NCBI GenBank assembly: GCA_011947345.1
Contig: JAAVTG010001003.1
Coordinates: 558,001-622,000, forward strand
Origin: Phytophthora quininea
Taxonomy: Eukaryota; Oomycota; Peronosporomycetes; Peronosporales; Peronosporaceae
DNA length: 64,000 nucleotides
Reading direction: 5' to 3'
Shown: one piece after another, positions 31,754 through 43,313 of the stretch
Position numbering within the stretch: position 1 is the first letter of the stretch
Layout: each line of letters starts with the position of its first letter
Made by a program: the position numbers and the translations under genes
The notes under the pieces: model-generated
Databases searched by the model: none
What the model saw: the letters and a program-made list of their open reading frames with translations, nothing else
What the model was told of the DNA's origin: nothing

Positions 31754-33032
31754 TTACAGCCACCTTCCGCGAAGTTCGTGCACGCGCGCAGGGACAGTCG
31801 GGATCGACGGCTTGAAATCCGCGATCGCGTCGATCTTCGCGCGCACCTCCGGCGTGATCTTGTCCACAAAGTCCATGGCCTTCAGGTTCTCTTCCAGCTG
31901 TTCAACGCGCGACGCGCCCATCAGACACGTCGACACGTTCTCATTCGAAGCGCTCCAGGCGATGGCCAATTGCGGCAGCGAACAGCCCAAATCCTTGGCC
32001 ACCTCGGCGAGTTGCAGCGCCTTGGAAGTCTTTTCCTCCAGGCCATCGTTGGCCAGCATCTTCGTGAACATGGGGTCAGCCATGCGCGAGCCTTCCGGAA
32101 CGCCCTTGCTGTACTTGCCCGTGAGCACTCCGCCAGCAAGCGGGTAGAAGGCCGTCACGCCGTACTTGTATTTCTGCACGAACGTCATCGACAAAAAGTG
32201 AGATAACGACTACAAACGCACAACAGATTCCTGCAATTTACCTTGTACAGGTCGGCGAAGTTGTAGTCCACTCGGCTACGGTCGAGGATGTTGTACTGCG
32301 CCTGGTCGAACGCCTATCAAGATAGCAAGATGTAAATGCCTTTGATGCACATAACAACACAGTAACAATATTCCGTACCGGTCGGATCAGACCCAAGCGG
32401 TCGGCCACATCGCAGGCCTCCACGATTTCAGCCGCCGTCCACTCGCTGGTTCCCCAGTAGAAGGCCCAGCCTTGCTCGATCACGAAGTTCATGGCACGAA
32501 CCTACGCCACACAGTCCACAAGTTATCTTCCTACCCGTCTCCTAAGCACTGTCTTTGCTGCTGCACTCACCACTTCCTCCATGGGCGTGTACGGGTCCTG
32601 ACGGTGGCAGAAAATGAGGTCCACGTAGTCCAGACCGAGACGCTTGAGCGACGCCTTGGTGCCTTCGATGATGTGCTTGCGACTGAGCCCCTGGTCGTTG
32701 GGGCCCGCCGTGCCGTAGAAGATCTTGGAGCTGAAGAAGATCTTGGTGCTGATCACCAGGTCCTCGCGGCTCCAGAGGCTGCGCTCGATGCCGGCCTTGA
32801 CAATCTTGCCCATCAGCTGCTCCGACTGGCCGTCCGCGTAGTTCTCGGCGTTGTCGAAGAAGTTGACGCCGTGCTGGAAAGCATACGCCATGATGTCGTA
32901 GGCCTTCTCGAAGTCGAACTGCGTGGTAAAGTTGACGAAACTGCCGAGGGAGAGGCGAGACACGAGCAGACCGGTGTTGCCGAGGAAGCGGTACTTCATG
33001 TTGTGGGCGGGGGCGGCAGCGGGGGCGGCCAT
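31754..33032 (-). CDS. Aldo-keto reductase 1, Kv-beta/AKR6-like; 4 exons
   Basis: Exons on the minus strand: 32571-33032, 32379-32501, 32242-32313, 31754-32173, with introns of 69, 65 and 68 bp; total 358 residues. It is an NADPH-dependent carbonyl reductase fold. The tetrad is visible as Asp/Tyr in FFDNAENYADG, Lys in ISTKIFF and His in LIFCHRQDP. Cofactor-site helices follow in LAIAWSASNENVSTCLMGAS. The start MKYRFLGNTGLLVSRLSLGS is typical of Kv channel beta subunits and related reductases. I chose the ATG at 33032 (MAAPAAAPAH) because the same start occurs in reductase 3. It lies 140 bases from reductase 2, in tandem. The natural substrate cannot be told from sequence. Confidence 0.9.
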
Positions 33033-33172
33033 GGCTGGAGGCAGGACGTCGACTTGGTGCTTGGAGGCGAATTCGATTGTGAGGCACGAAAAGATACGTT
33101 GTCGTTTAACTCGATTTTGAGTGGCTAAAAACCTCTGTTTCAAAAGCTGCTTTTTCACGTCCGAAAACTCCT

Positions 33173-34449
33173 TTACAGCCACTTTCCGCGAAGTTCGTGC
33201 ACACGCGATTGAACTGTTGGGATCGACGGCTTGAAACCCGCGATCGCGTCGATCTTCGCGCGCACCTCCGGCGTGATCTTGTCCACAAAGTCCATGGCCT
33301 TCAGGTTCTCTTCCAGCTGTTCAACGCGCGACGCGCCCATCAGACACGTCGACACGTTCTCGTTCGAAGCGCTCCAGGCGATGGCCAATTGCGGCAGCGA
33401 ACAGCCCAAATCCTTGGCCACTTCAGCAAGCTGCAGCGCCTTGAAGTCTTTTCCTCCAGGCCATCGTTGGCCATCATCTTCTTGAACAGCGGGACGGACA
33501 TACGCGAGCCTTCCGGGATACCTTTACTGTATTTGCCTGTGAGCACTCCGCCAGCAAGCGGGTAGAAGGCCGTCACGCCGTACTTGTATTTCTGTGTGGG
33601 TGTGATTAATATGAGGCCGTGAATGCAGCGACAATGACGAAATTGCATGTGCTTACCTTGTACAGGTCGGCAAAGTTGTAGTCCACGCGACTACGGTCGA
33701 GGATGTTGTAGCGTGCCTGGTCGAACGCCTGCAAGAGTACACCGCATCAATCCACACGTACCCCTCATGGTGTGTGCCATGAAACAAATGTCGTACCGGA
33801 CGAATGAGCCCCAAACGATCAGCGACATCGCAAGCCTCCGAGATCTCTGCAGCAGTCCATTCGCTCGTACCCCAGTAGAACGCCCAGCCTTGCTCGATCA
33901 CGTAGTTCATTGCCCGAACCTACAGCAGTTGAACCGTCAAAACTGTTAGATACTCCTCCACGAACGCCATTATTTTGATAATAATCTTACCACTTCCTCC
34001 ATGGGCGTGTACGGGTCCTGTCGGTGACAGAAGATCAGGTCCACGTAGTCCAAATTGAAGCGCTTCAACGACGCCTTGGTGCCTTCAACAATGTGCTTCC
34101 GGCTGAGCCCCTGGTCGTTAGGACCTGCCGAGCCGTAAAAGTTTTTGGCGCTGAAGAAGATCTTGGTACTGATCACCAGGTCCTCGCGGCTCCAGAGGCC
34201 GCGCTCAATGCCCGTCTGGACAATCTTCCCCATTAAGATCTCGGACTGACCGTCCGCATAGGTCTCGGCGTTGTCAAAGAAGTTGACGCCGTGCTTGAAC
34301 GCGCACGCCATGATGTCGTAGGCCTTCTCAAAGTCCAGCTGCGTGTCGAACGTGACGTAGCTGCCAAGCGAGAGCTGGGAGACCAGCAGGCCAGTGTTCC
34401 CGAGAAACCGGTACTTCATCTTGTTAGCGGTCTTGACAGCGGAGCTCAT
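33173..34449 (-). CDS. Aldo-keto reductase 2, Kv-beta/AKR6-like; 4 exons (one frameshift)
   Basis: Same exon plan as reductase 1: 33991-34449, 33797-33919, 33657-33728, 33173-33591, introns 71, 68 and 65 bp. Starts MSSAVKTANKMKYRFLGNTG. Catalytic Asp/Tyr (FFDNAETYADG), Lys (ISTKIFF) and His (LIFCHRQDP) are present. In the last exon one G is missing near 33444 (TTGAAG where reductase 1 has TTGGAAG), separating ...GLEEKTS from VAKDLGCSLPQLAIAW. With it the gene matches its neighbour codon for codon. Divergently arranged with reductase 3. Confidence 0.88.
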
Positions 34450-35288
34450 ACTTGCGGGGATTCGGGTCTTGGGGCGATGTGAAACTTGATCGCCGCGGAG
34501 AAGATTGAATTGTGAACTCCGCCACCGGCCGTTTACCGCCCGCGTGGTGAACAGACCGTGTTTTGACTCGTTTTGAACTCTGTACGCATAAACTCTTTGC
34601 CCCGGTAATCACGGATTTCTCATCGGCTTGCCGCACTGGTAGAATTCCGGCGCGATTTCGAGTGTAGGAGAAAATAAACTTATCATCTCCGATGGCGAAG
34701 CTGCCGCTCTCCGGAGGAAATCAAAGTGGCGAACAACACTCATCAATTTGCACCGTTGAAGTGAATTGAAACCTGATCGGTGCTCAGCGATTGATTGCGT
34801 CAGCGGTTGCCGACGCCAACACGACCAAGTAATCTGCACAACTTGTGCCGCAAGCCCCTTGCCCACTTGGTGTTCTATAGCGGACAGCGCATTAAGAAGT
34901 CCCTTTGAAAGAAGTGTGAATGTCCTTTGGTCAACGGAACCTTTAGTAGTCGGCGGGGTTAGCTGTCGATCACTTCGTGCGGTGCCGCACGGTTACCGTA
35001 AAACCATTTGCCTTCGTCACTTTGATGCAGGTTCTGCAGTAGTTGGGCCCGAAGAAGTATCCTTATCACTTCGAGAACACTGGCATTTTGGTTATCATGG
35101 CAACGCAGCTCGCTTTCACGCGAGCAGCAAGCACTTTTGCCGTCAGATAAAGGTCGTTTTGTATGGTGCATACTCCGTCCAAGTTAACCAGCCCATCTCC
35201 CTCGATTACAAAATCTTCGGTATCTTTGGTGCGTGGGCTCACTCCTGAATTCGCTTCCAAGCAGCCAAGTCAAGTTCTCCATTGCATC
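34450..35288. promoter_or_regulatory. Divergent promoter region between aldo-keto reductases 2 and 3
   Basis: About 840 bases with no supportable gene, flanked by genes read away from it on both sides. TTATCA (GATA-type) boxes occur near 34680 and 35060. Whether one or two promoters lie here is not visible. Confidence 0.4.
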
Positions 35289-36350
35289 ATGGCCGCCCCC
35301 GCCGCCGCTCCCGCGCACAAGATGAAGTACCGTTTCCTGGGCAACACCGGTCTGCTGGTGTCCCGCCTGTCGTTCGGCAGCTGGGTGACCTTCGACAACC
35401 AACTGGACGTGGAGAAGGCCTACTCCATCATGGAGCACGCCTACAAGCAGGGCGTCAACTTCTTCGACAACGCCGAGACGTACGCCAACGGCCAGTCGGA
35501 GCTCATCATGGGCAAGGTGATCAAGACGGGCGTCGAGCGCGGCGTCTGGAGCCGCGAGGACCTGGTGATTAGCACCAAGCTCTTCTTCGGCACCAAGTCG
35601 GGCCCCAACGACGTGGGAAACAGCCGCAAGCACCTGGTTGAGGGCATGAAGGCCTCGCTCAAGCGTTTTGACCTGGACTACGTCGACCTAGTCTTCTGCC
35701 ACCGCCCGGACCCGGCCACGCCCATCGAGGAGACTGTCCGTGCCATGAACTACATCATCAACCAGGGCTGGGCCTTCTACTGGGGCACCAGCGAGTGGTG
35801 CGCCAAGGACATCATCGAGGCCTGCGAGATCGCCGACCGTCTTGGTTTGATCCGCCCCGTGTACGACCAGCCGCAGTACCACATCTTGGAGCGCTCGCGT
35901 GTCGAGTACGACTTTGACGTGCTGTATAAGAAGTACAACTACGGCCTGACCACGTGGTCGCCGCTGGCCTCGGGCATCTTGACGGGCAAGTACAGCAAGG
36001 GCATCCCCGAGGGCTCGCGACTGTCCATGGAGACGTACAAGAACATGTTGTCCAATGGCCTGGAGGAGAAGGTCGCCAAGGCCGACAAGCTGGCTGAGGT
36101 CGCCAAGGAGGTGGGCTGCTCGGTCGCGCAGCTCTCGATCGCCTGGGTGGCCGCCAACCCGCACGTGTCGACGGTCATTCTCGGTGCCACCAGCATCAAG
36201 CAGCTCGACGAGAACCTCAAGGCCATGGAGTTCGTCGACAAGATCACGCCCGAGGTGCGCGCCAAGATCGACGCCATCGCCGACTTTAAGCCCAAGCTCG
36301 TGCCCCAGGCCGAGCCCTGGGTGATCAACCTGCGCCAGAAGTGGCTGTAA
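35289..36350 (+). CDS. Aldo-keto reductase 3, Kv-beta/AKR6-like (intronless)
   Basis: A 353-residue single-exon gene starting MAAPAAAPAHKMKYRFLGNT. Tetrad residues: Asp/Tyr in FFDNAETYANG, Lys in ISTKLFF, His in LVFCHRPDP; cofactor region in IAWVAANPHVSTVILGATS. The frame is open for 42 codons upstream, but the Met at 35289 aligns with the family and with reductase 1. Compared with reductases 1 and 2 it lacks all three introns at conserved places and has stronger GC3 bias. Likely NADPH-dependent carbonyl reductase or channel-beta-like protein. Confidence 0.93.
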   Translation: MAAPAAAPAHKMKYRFLGNTGLLVSRLSFGSWVTFDNQLDVEKAYSIMEHAYKQGVNFFDNAETYANGQSELIMGKVIKTGVERGVWSREDLVISTKLFFGTKSGPNDVGNSRKHLVEGMKASLKRFDLDYVDLVFCHRPDPATPIEETVRAMNYIINQGWAFYWGTSEWCAKDIIEACEIADRLGLIRPVYDQPQYHILERSRVEYDFDVLYKKYNYGLTTWSPLASGILTGKYSKGIPEGSRLSMETYKNMLSNGLEEKVAKADKLAEVAKEVGCSVAQLSIAWVAANPHVSTVILGATSIKQLDENLKAMEFVDKITPEVRAKIDAIADFKPKLVPQAEPWVINLRQKWL

Positions 36351-36858
36351 GCAGTGTTGTCCGTATGAGGCTGCGACCGAGTTTGTCCATGCGTGTACTG
36401 GTGAGAGGAGATTGAGCTTACACTAGGTTGTAGTATGAACCAAAGCAATATCAACGCTTCTTCCCAGCAAAGCTTCTTCCCGTGGTGTGTACACGACAAT
36501 GGTGCTCACGAATCTTTTGATGCGCGCGTTGCAGTCTGGCGGCGAATTGCGGTAGCTGCGCCGTGCCCGTGTTATGCGTTGACGTGCACGAGCTCTGCAC
36601 GGCAAGCACCAGCCACTCTGGACGCCGTCTTCAATCGACAAGGTGCCCGCGAACCAGTCTCCATGTCGTTCGAGTCCGACACCTTTTCCAGCGCCACACG
36701 TTCCGTTGATCAAGTCTCTGTTTGGCGACCCGCAGTGCCACTTTGGTCGAGGGCTCCTCTCACCAAGTACGTCAGCGCGTTCTGCCGTTGGAGTCGAGCT
36801 CGTCCGCACTAGCCAATTCGCCTGACGACGCGAAAGACTGCCAGGCAACCGCACCAAG
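36351..36858. other. Intergenic region between reductases 3 and 4
   Basis: About 500 bases with no gene seen; presumably the terminator of reductase 3 and the promoter of reductase 4. Confidence 0.5.
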
Positions 36859-37911
36859 ATGAGCACCACCACCTCGCACGACATGAAGTACCGATTCCTG
36901 GGTAACTCGGGGCTGCTAGTCTCGCGACTGTCGTTCGGCAGTTGGGTTACGTTCGACACGCAGCTCGACTTCGAGAAGGCCTACTCCATCATGGAGCACG
37001 CCTACAAACAAGGCATCAACTTCTTCGACAACGCCGAGGTGTACGAGAATGGTCGCTCCGAAACCATTATGGGCAAGGTGGTGAAAGCCGGCATTGAGCG
37101 TGGCGCGTGGACCCGCGAGGACCTGGTCACCAGCACCAAACTCTTCTTCGGCACGAAACAGGGTCCGAACCAGGGTGGCAACAGCCGCAAGCACATCGTC
37201 GAGGGCATGAAGGCCTCGCTCAAGCGCTTCGACCTGGACTACGTCGACCTAGTCTTCTGCCACCGTGCAGACCCATTCACTCCAATGGAGGAGACAGTCC
37301 GCGCCATGAACTACGTGATCGAGCAAGGCTGGGCCTTCTACTGGGGTACCAGTGAATGGACTGCCTCCGAGATCATCGAGGCTTGCGAGATCGCCGACCG
37401 TCTTGGTTTGATTCGCCCCGTGTTCGATCAGCCACAGTACCACATCCTCGAGCGTTCGCGTGTTGAATATGACTTTGACGTGCTGTATAAGAAGTACAAC
37501 TACGGCCTGACCACGTGGTCGCCGCTGGCCTCGGGCATCTTGACGGGCAAGTACAGCAACGGTATTCCCGAGGGTTCGCGTCTGTCGTTACCGCTGTACA
37601 AGTCGTTGCTGTCGAGCGGCCTGGAGGAGAAGGTCGCCAAGGTGGTCAAGCTGACGGAGATTGCCGACGATTTGGGCTGTTCCATGGCCCAATTGGCCAT
37701 CGCCTGGGTGGCGTCCAACCCGCACGTGTCGACTGTGATCCTCGGAGCTACGAGCATCAAACAGCTCGACGAGAACTTGAAGGCACTGGAGTTCGCCGAC
37801 AAGATCACGCCGGAAGTGCGCGCAAAGATCGATGCCATTGCAGACTTCCGGGCCAAGCTGGTGACCGACCCTGAGCCGCACGTGCTCCACCTGAGGAAGC
37901 AGTACCTGTAG
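36859..37911 (+). CDS. Aldo-keto reductase 4, Kv-beta/AKR6-like (intronless)
   Basis: A 350-residue single-exon gene (MSTTTSHDMKYRFLGNSG). Catalytic Asp/Tyr are in FFDNAEVYENG, Lys in TSTKLFF, His in LVFCHRADP; cofactor region in IAWVASNPHVSTVILGATS. Part of the DNA (37470-37560, around the NYGLTTWSPLASG segment) is almost identical to reductase 3 while the flanks differ, suggesting local gene conversion between the two. Function as for its neighbours. Confidence 0.93.
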   Translation: MSTTTSHDMKYRFLGNSGLLVSRLSFGSWVTFDTQLDFEKAYSIMEHAYKQGINFFDNAEVYENGRSETIMGKVVKAGIERGAWTREDLVTSTKLFFGTKQGPNQGGNSRKHIVEGMKASLKRFDLDYVDLVFCHRADPFTPMEETVRAMNYVIEQGWAFYWGTSEWTASEIIEACEIADRLGLIRPVFDQPQYHILERSRVEYDFDVLYKKYNYGLTTWSPLASGILTGKYSNGIPEGSRLSLPLYKSLLSSGLEEKVAKVVKLTEIADDLGCSMAQLAIAWVASNPHVSTVILGATSIKQLDENLKALEFADKITPEVRAKIDAIADFRAKLVTDPEPHVLHLRKQYL

Positions 37912-38292
37912 TGCATTCTCCCACCATTGCAAAGCGCTACGACAGTAACATTTCGACCTACACGATGTCGGAGCTAGATAAATGCACTCAAGGCCGAAAC
38001 GCTTTCCACGCTTTGTTTTTATCCTTTGGTCCACGTGTTGAATTTTGGCGCGAGTTGCCCATTCAAAGTTTTCGCGCGCAAATTCGCTTAAGTCCGAAGT
38101 CATTTTCAGTCGGCGCGCATCAGAACGAAAAGAGCGGGAAGGCTACAAGAGCACTTGCGCGCTCCCTTCGCTCGCGACAGACCCAGCGCAAATCTGCACG
38201 TCCCAGACAGCTCTGCGTGCTCTCCGCCGTCTCGTCCACATTCTCATTCCTCTCCGACGTCCGTACGACTCATGCTGACTGCTCTAGTGTCC
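37912..38292 (+). promoter_or_regulatory. Upstream region of the Cramped-like gene with two E2F-like sites
   Basis: ttttggcgcg at 38043-38052 and ttttcgcgcgcaaa at 38069-38082 fit the E2F/DP consensus TTTSGCGC. They lie about 210-250 bases before the start codon. Binding is inferred from consensus only. Confidence 0.4.
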
Positions 38293-40493
38293 ATGGAAGA
38301 CAACAACCTCTTTTCCGCGGACTTTAGTCGTGGTGCGTGATTCCCTCCCCTTCGAGCGCGCTAACGCTTTCTTCAGGACTGCCATATCTAACACTAGTGT
38401 TTTATAGACTCGTTCGATGCCGACAGCCTCTCAGGACTGCACACATCGTGGTTAGACGATGAGCAGCTCAACAATCTCCCCATGATGGACGTATTCACGG
38501 ACGTATCAACGTCCAAAGCGCAGCAAAAAGAGGCTGACACGGGCGACAACACTACCGAGACAACAGAAACAACAGATTTGGTGCTGAGCGCTGCACTTGG
38601 AGAGCACGACGCACAGTTCTTGGATGGCGCTTTGGACTTCCCTTTCGATACAGAACTCTCGCCCATTTTGGAGCCATTTGCAGACGCTCCGCACTTTGAA
38701 GAGCCACAAAAGCAATCGAAGGCAATGAGTCCGTTGGAAATGCAGCGGAGACGTTCTAAAAGCCCCAAGACACGGACCCTCGCGAGAAAAACAACGGCGA
38801 CGACGCCCAGAAAGACCAGCAAGCTAGGACTTGTTCAGTTAGGTGGAGAAGTGCCAGTGCAATTGGCTGTGACTAAGCGACCGAGGACTAGGAGCTCGTC
38901 TTGGCAGGAGCAGGAGAAGAATACGTTCTATGCGATGTTTAAGCTCAAATGGCCGGCTGCCACAGAGGGAGCACCGATGCAGCCGTTTAGCTCGTTGCTA
39001 CTGGAACGTTTCGATGCGATCAGTACAAAGTTGAGGACGAAAAGCGTCATGGAGGTCCGCCAGTTCTACACTACGGTGATGCAGAATATTTCAGCAATGC
39101 TGAAAGTCGTGGAGAACGACGTCGACCTGTCCAACCCGGATCAAGTGCGCATCGCTGTGTGGTGCTGGAGCAAATTGATCAAGAAACACAGCGAAGAGTA
39201 AGTCAGCGACCGAACTTCGGTCTACGAAGTATATTTCTAACTTATCTGCGTATTCTGTTCAGACTCCAAGCGCTCGACTCTGATTCTGCAGATGTGAAAG
39301 AACGCTTGGCTAACGTGCTTCTCCAGTCAATTATCCGCAGCCGCCGTCAGATGCTCAAGGCTAAGACGGAGCACACGAACCACCAGTCGCTCAGCGCCAC
39401 AGGAGCAGTGTCGCCCGGACTAACGTCGATCTCTGCTTGGGTATCTCGATCCAACTTGAGTTCATTTTTTGCCAAGGGTATCCTACCGGTTGCAGAGAAC
39501 TCCAAAGTGCAAGTCCATCACCCAACGGTGCGAAAAAGTATCCCATTTCGCAGCGTCAGGTACCAGCACCTGCTGCTAGTTTTGCTGCCGCCACTGATGA
39601 TGCCAAAAGGTGTTGTCTTTGTCATCCGTGCAACAGCCACACACTACGGCGTCTCCGTTGAAGCGAAAGCGTACAAACGCTTTCACTGATGATACTCCGT
39701 CCAAGAAAATCAAGCGAACCGATACAGCAGAGGCTGCTACGTTTATGAGTCCAACTCCAACTGACAAGCGGTCTCGTACACGAAATGGCGTCGCTTTTCA
39801 CACGCCACAGCAATTTTCCAAGAAGAAAGTCTACATTAAGATGCGAATGGTCCCACGGGATAAGCAGACAAAGGCCAACGTCGTAAGCTCTGGGTGCAGA
39901 CCAAAGGTTGAGCTGAAGTTGTCGTCGACGAAGAAAATCTCGGAAGTGGCGGCACACATGAGCAAAAAGTGGGCCAAAGTGCGTCCGCTTTTGCCAAAGG
40001 GAGCTGTGCTTTGTTTCTTTCAGAAGAACAGCTCGGCTGGAGCCTTGCACGGTGCCGACGGATGGTCCAAAGACGATTCAAGCGTGACCTGCTTCGACAT
40101 TTGGAAACATTGTGGCAAACAGACCAACGGCGAGAATGTCGTCGAGGTTTCGTACTCATGGAAGGCCCCCACTACTCTGACTGCGGGGAAATGATGCCTC
40201 TTCAAGCACCGCCAGGGTTATTTGAGAAAGAAGTGTCGGCACTGAACGAGGAAGCTAGCAGCAGCGATGAAAGTGAGCTCGCCCAATTATCCCCTGCTCA
40301 CGGGTTGCAAGAGTTTGGTGAAAAAGTGGCATTCGACCGAAGCCTAACGGAGTCTGTGAGGGAGGCATCATCTTTGGAGGCATTGGTTGGTGAATTCCCC
40401 GACGACGATGACCTTGAGTTGAGTCCAACTACTGGCCGCCCACGGCGTCGTATTCAGCCCACGCTGGTATCCACCGAAGAATTCAACATTTAA
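38293..40493 (+). CDS. Cramped/TKI1-like SANT-domain protein (3 exons, three frameshifts)
   Basis: Exons 38293-38332, 38408-39197, 39263-40493; introns of 75 bp (gtgcgt...tatag) and 65 bp (gtaagt...ttcag). After an acidic, low-complexity N-terminus and basic KSPKTRTLARKTTATTPRKT comes a SANT/Myb-like domain (SWQEQEKNTFYAMFKLKW ... VMEVRQFYTTVMQNI). A Ser/Lys-rich linker and a second conserved region follow (VELKLSSTKKISEVAAHMSKKW ... TCFDIWKHCG ... VVEVSYSW), as in plant TSL-kinase-interacting protein 1 and animal Cramped, nuclear chromatin-associated factors. Single bases are missing in an A5 run (~39535), an A4 run (~39605) and a C5 run (~40167); restoring them in count gives 687 residues with an acidic C-terminus. 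Likely real, with consensus errors. Confidence 0.72.
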
Positions 40494-40599
40494 GTTACTG
40501 CCGGCCACGGGCAGCATATTGTAGGACTATTTTTTCAATGTAACACCAAAAGTAGTTGAACCACCGTTCGTATTATCTGTAAGGAGTCCCGACCGCAAT

Positions 40600-42145
40600 C
40601 TACTTCGCCGGTTGCGCCAACAGGAGCCGGTAGTGAAATCCACTCTCTAAAGACGCCACTTTCATCCCGGCCAGCGCATCCACTTCGTGAATACCCGACT
40701 CAAAATTCCACTCGTAAGCTCGACCATCCCCTGACAACAACACGTTATCAGTGATGGCAGCAATAAATTCACAGTTCAACATGAGGCTTACCGGTAATAA
40801 AGGACGATTTGTCTACGCCCTTGCCGATCTTGACGATGTCTTTTGCGCGCACAACTCGCTCGCTTGTGATCTGGAACGGAGTTGTGTGCATCGCGGACGA
40901 CACATGGGAGAAATTCTCTTTCTCCTGACGTCCTGAAGGCGTCCGTCCCGTCAGCCAGATCTTGTCGTCAGCTACAGACAGATCAGCGTTAGAAATATCA
41001 TAGCACGCACTTCATAAACAACAGGAAGCGCACCTGTGATGAACGTCGTGTGGAAATGACTGCTCTTGATAAGTTTCACAGCGTCGCTGGTGCGAACAAG
41101 TCGCGGGGTGATCTGGTCGCCATTGCTCTCAGCCTTCCCCTTCGGGTTCAACAGCTTTCCCCACATGTACAGCTCGCCATCCTCTGTTACCGACACAACA
41201 TTGTTAGTGCTGAAAAATGTTTTTGCTGTAAGGCGTTATCGCTACAAACCTGATACAGCGCACGAGTGGTTGAACCCAGCACTCACTCGAGCAATTTTCT
41301 TGCCCTTCAGCGCGATCAGCTCTTGCGGTGCGTCTGCATTTCCTGTACCAAAGCCAAGTTGGCCACGTTCACCCTTGCCCCACGTGTACACTGTTCCATT
41401 CGCAGTCACTGCAATACCATGTTGGTATCCAGCAGAAATGTCCACAATTTCTTCATCAATGTTCACGAGAGTCGGCGGGTTTACACTGACGCCTTCCGAG
41501 CCAATTCCACACTGGCCGTAGCCGTTGGCACCGAGTGTGAAGAGCTTGCCGCTCTCCGTCAGCAAGAACGTCAGCGCTGTAGAACACACAATTTTCTTAA
41601 CGCGTTCGCCGTCGGGTAGCTCCAGCAGCGCCGGCTCCAACACGTCGATGCCTCTGGCTCGCGTGAAAGTGTTCATCCACCCCACCAGCGTCGGCAGCAC
41701 CCGCTGCATGTTGGTGGAACGAATAACATCTCGGAATGAGTGCGTACGGCCATAGATGTAGGCGTCTCCGTCGTGCGTCACAAAGCCAGCATGGGCCCAG
41801 CCCACCGAGATCTCTTTAACAGCCAGGCTGGTTGTTGACGGCAGTGGCGTAGGAGTCAGCACGCTCTCATAGCTTCCATTGCCCAGAGCACCCAGGAAGC
41901 CGTCGCCATACGACAGCAAAGTCGCTGCAATACAAGTACACAGTCAGTTTGGGCATTCTGCAATGAGCTTTTCGACCAGAACGTACGGCCAGGAGAGGAA
42001 CTGGCGGCTTGCGTTGACAGCGCGACAGCTGCTGATGCAGACGGTTAAACGTGGTTAGAGAGGGCCACAAGAGAGGGAGGTGTGCAGGGAGAAACCTACT
42101 GCGGGCGGCGTAGAGCGACCGACGGCCCAGCAGCGTCAACATCAT
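40600..42145 (-). CDS. Mitochondrial RCC1-like repeat protein; 6 exons
   Basis: Exons on the minus strand: 42100-42145, 41987-42028, 41250-41924, 41034-41183, 40792-40971, 40600-40730. The five introns are 61-71 bp and all joins keep frame, giving 407 residues. The N-terminus (MMLTLLGRRSLYAARTVALS) is Arg-rich, lacks acidic residues and looks like a mitochondrial presequence. RCC1-type blades follow: SYGDGFLGALGNGSYE, GKLFTLGANGYGQCGIG, GTVYTWGKGERGQLGFG, GELYMWGKLLNP, GDGRAYEWN. The layout recalls human RCC1L/WBSCR16, a mitochondrial inner-membrane protein linked to ribosome assembly and membrane fusion; the equivalence is inference. Confidence 0.82.
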
Positions 42146-42422
42146 TGAGGCGGACTGAATGACAACCACAGTTTCAGATTCTACAATAATATATCGTAAT
42201 TGTAAAACTAGGTTTAGAACAACTTGATTAGTCGACATGACACGGTATGCGTCGACGACTTCAGCTGCAGACGAATGCGGCACCGCATCGAAGGCAACCT
42301 GGTTAAACGACATGGGGAAGTACGCTATTATCTGTCTCGTTACATGATCTGGAGGCAGCTTGAGGCAATTTGATGTCCGACAATGCGGATGGTTATACAG
42401 TGAGACTGGGGCAGCACTTGTT

Positions 42423-43264
42423 CTACTCCAGCCCTTGGTTGCACAATGGACACGACGGCGCCCGCTGCGGTTGACCGACGTGAAGGCCCACTTGTCCAGA
42501 CACTCGAGGTGGAACTCGTGCTTGCACTTGCGTAGCAGACGCAGCACATCCCCCGACTGGTACTCCTCGCAGCAGATGCAGCACGTGTCGTTGTTGGACG
42601 GGCCTCCGCGGTACTTGACCAGCAAGTCCACGAGCTCGCGGCGCTCCACACAGCCGGCAAAGTCCACGTCACGTCGCTCCAGACGCTGCTTGAGCTCTGA
42701 GATGCTGGCCTCCTGCAGCTCCTCGGGCGACTTGAACTCCTCCGTGGGCATGACCTGGATCGTGCGCAGCGTGCGGTTGAACGACTCGGAGCGCGCATCC
42801 TCTTGTGCCGCGCGGTTGTTGGCATTGGTCTCTCGCTGGGCCGCGGCCGCCGACACCTGCGTGTAGGCCTCGCGGAAGAACTCGAACCAGCCCATCTCTG
42901 GGTGCTGCCAACACCGCCTTCAGTTAGCACTTGTACTCCCCATTACAATACAATGCAGTCGAATGCAGCCTACCCGTCCACGGAGTTGGTAGAGTACACG
43001 ACAGAAGCGCGCAGCCTTCCAGAAGGTCATGAGCGACAGCCCCATCATGAACAGGATGGCCACGTTCAGCGCCACCGAGGCCCCGTCATTGTCGGCGGCG
43101 TTGCTCTGCAGCAGCGGCATGACCACCTGCACGAACAGCAGCAGCGCCACCATCCACGGGTTGTCCGTGGCGTTGATCATCACAAACATAGCGACGTCGT
43201 TCTTGGTGAGCTCTCGGCGAGGTGAGACCGTCTCGACTTGATGGAGAATGGAAGAGCCGGGCAT
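42423..43264 (-). CDS. Transmembrane RING-H2 E3 ubiquitin ligase-like protein; 2 exons (one frameshift)
   Basis: Exon 1 42974-43264 and exon 2 42423-42904, intron 69 bp (gtaggc...ggcag). Two hydrophobic segments (PWMVALLLFVQVVMPLL; VALNVAILFMMGLSLMTF) precede a cytosolic part with a SAP/ARM-like helix (ISELKQRLERRDVDFAG) and a RING-H2 (TCCICCEEYQSGDVL ... CKHEFHLECLDKW ... CPLC). The last Cys pair is in another frame: a G is missing from the run near 42450, after which CPLCNQGLE and a stop follow; total about 257 residues. It would ubiquitinate substrates at an internal membrane. The start codon is only 49 bases from that of the divergent phosphatase-like gene. Confidence 0.8.
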
Positions 43265-43313
43265 TCTCCACATTTATGTGCGGGTACACCGTAACCTTCG
43301 ATTGATTCATCCG
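43265..43313. promoter_or_regulatory. 49-base interval between divergent start codons
   Basis: The RING gene (ATG at 43264, minus) and the phosphatase-like gene (ATG at 43314, plus) leave 49 bases for both leaders and any shared promoter elements. Either the start sites lie inside the opposite gene or one annotated start is too far upstream. Confidence 0.5.
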
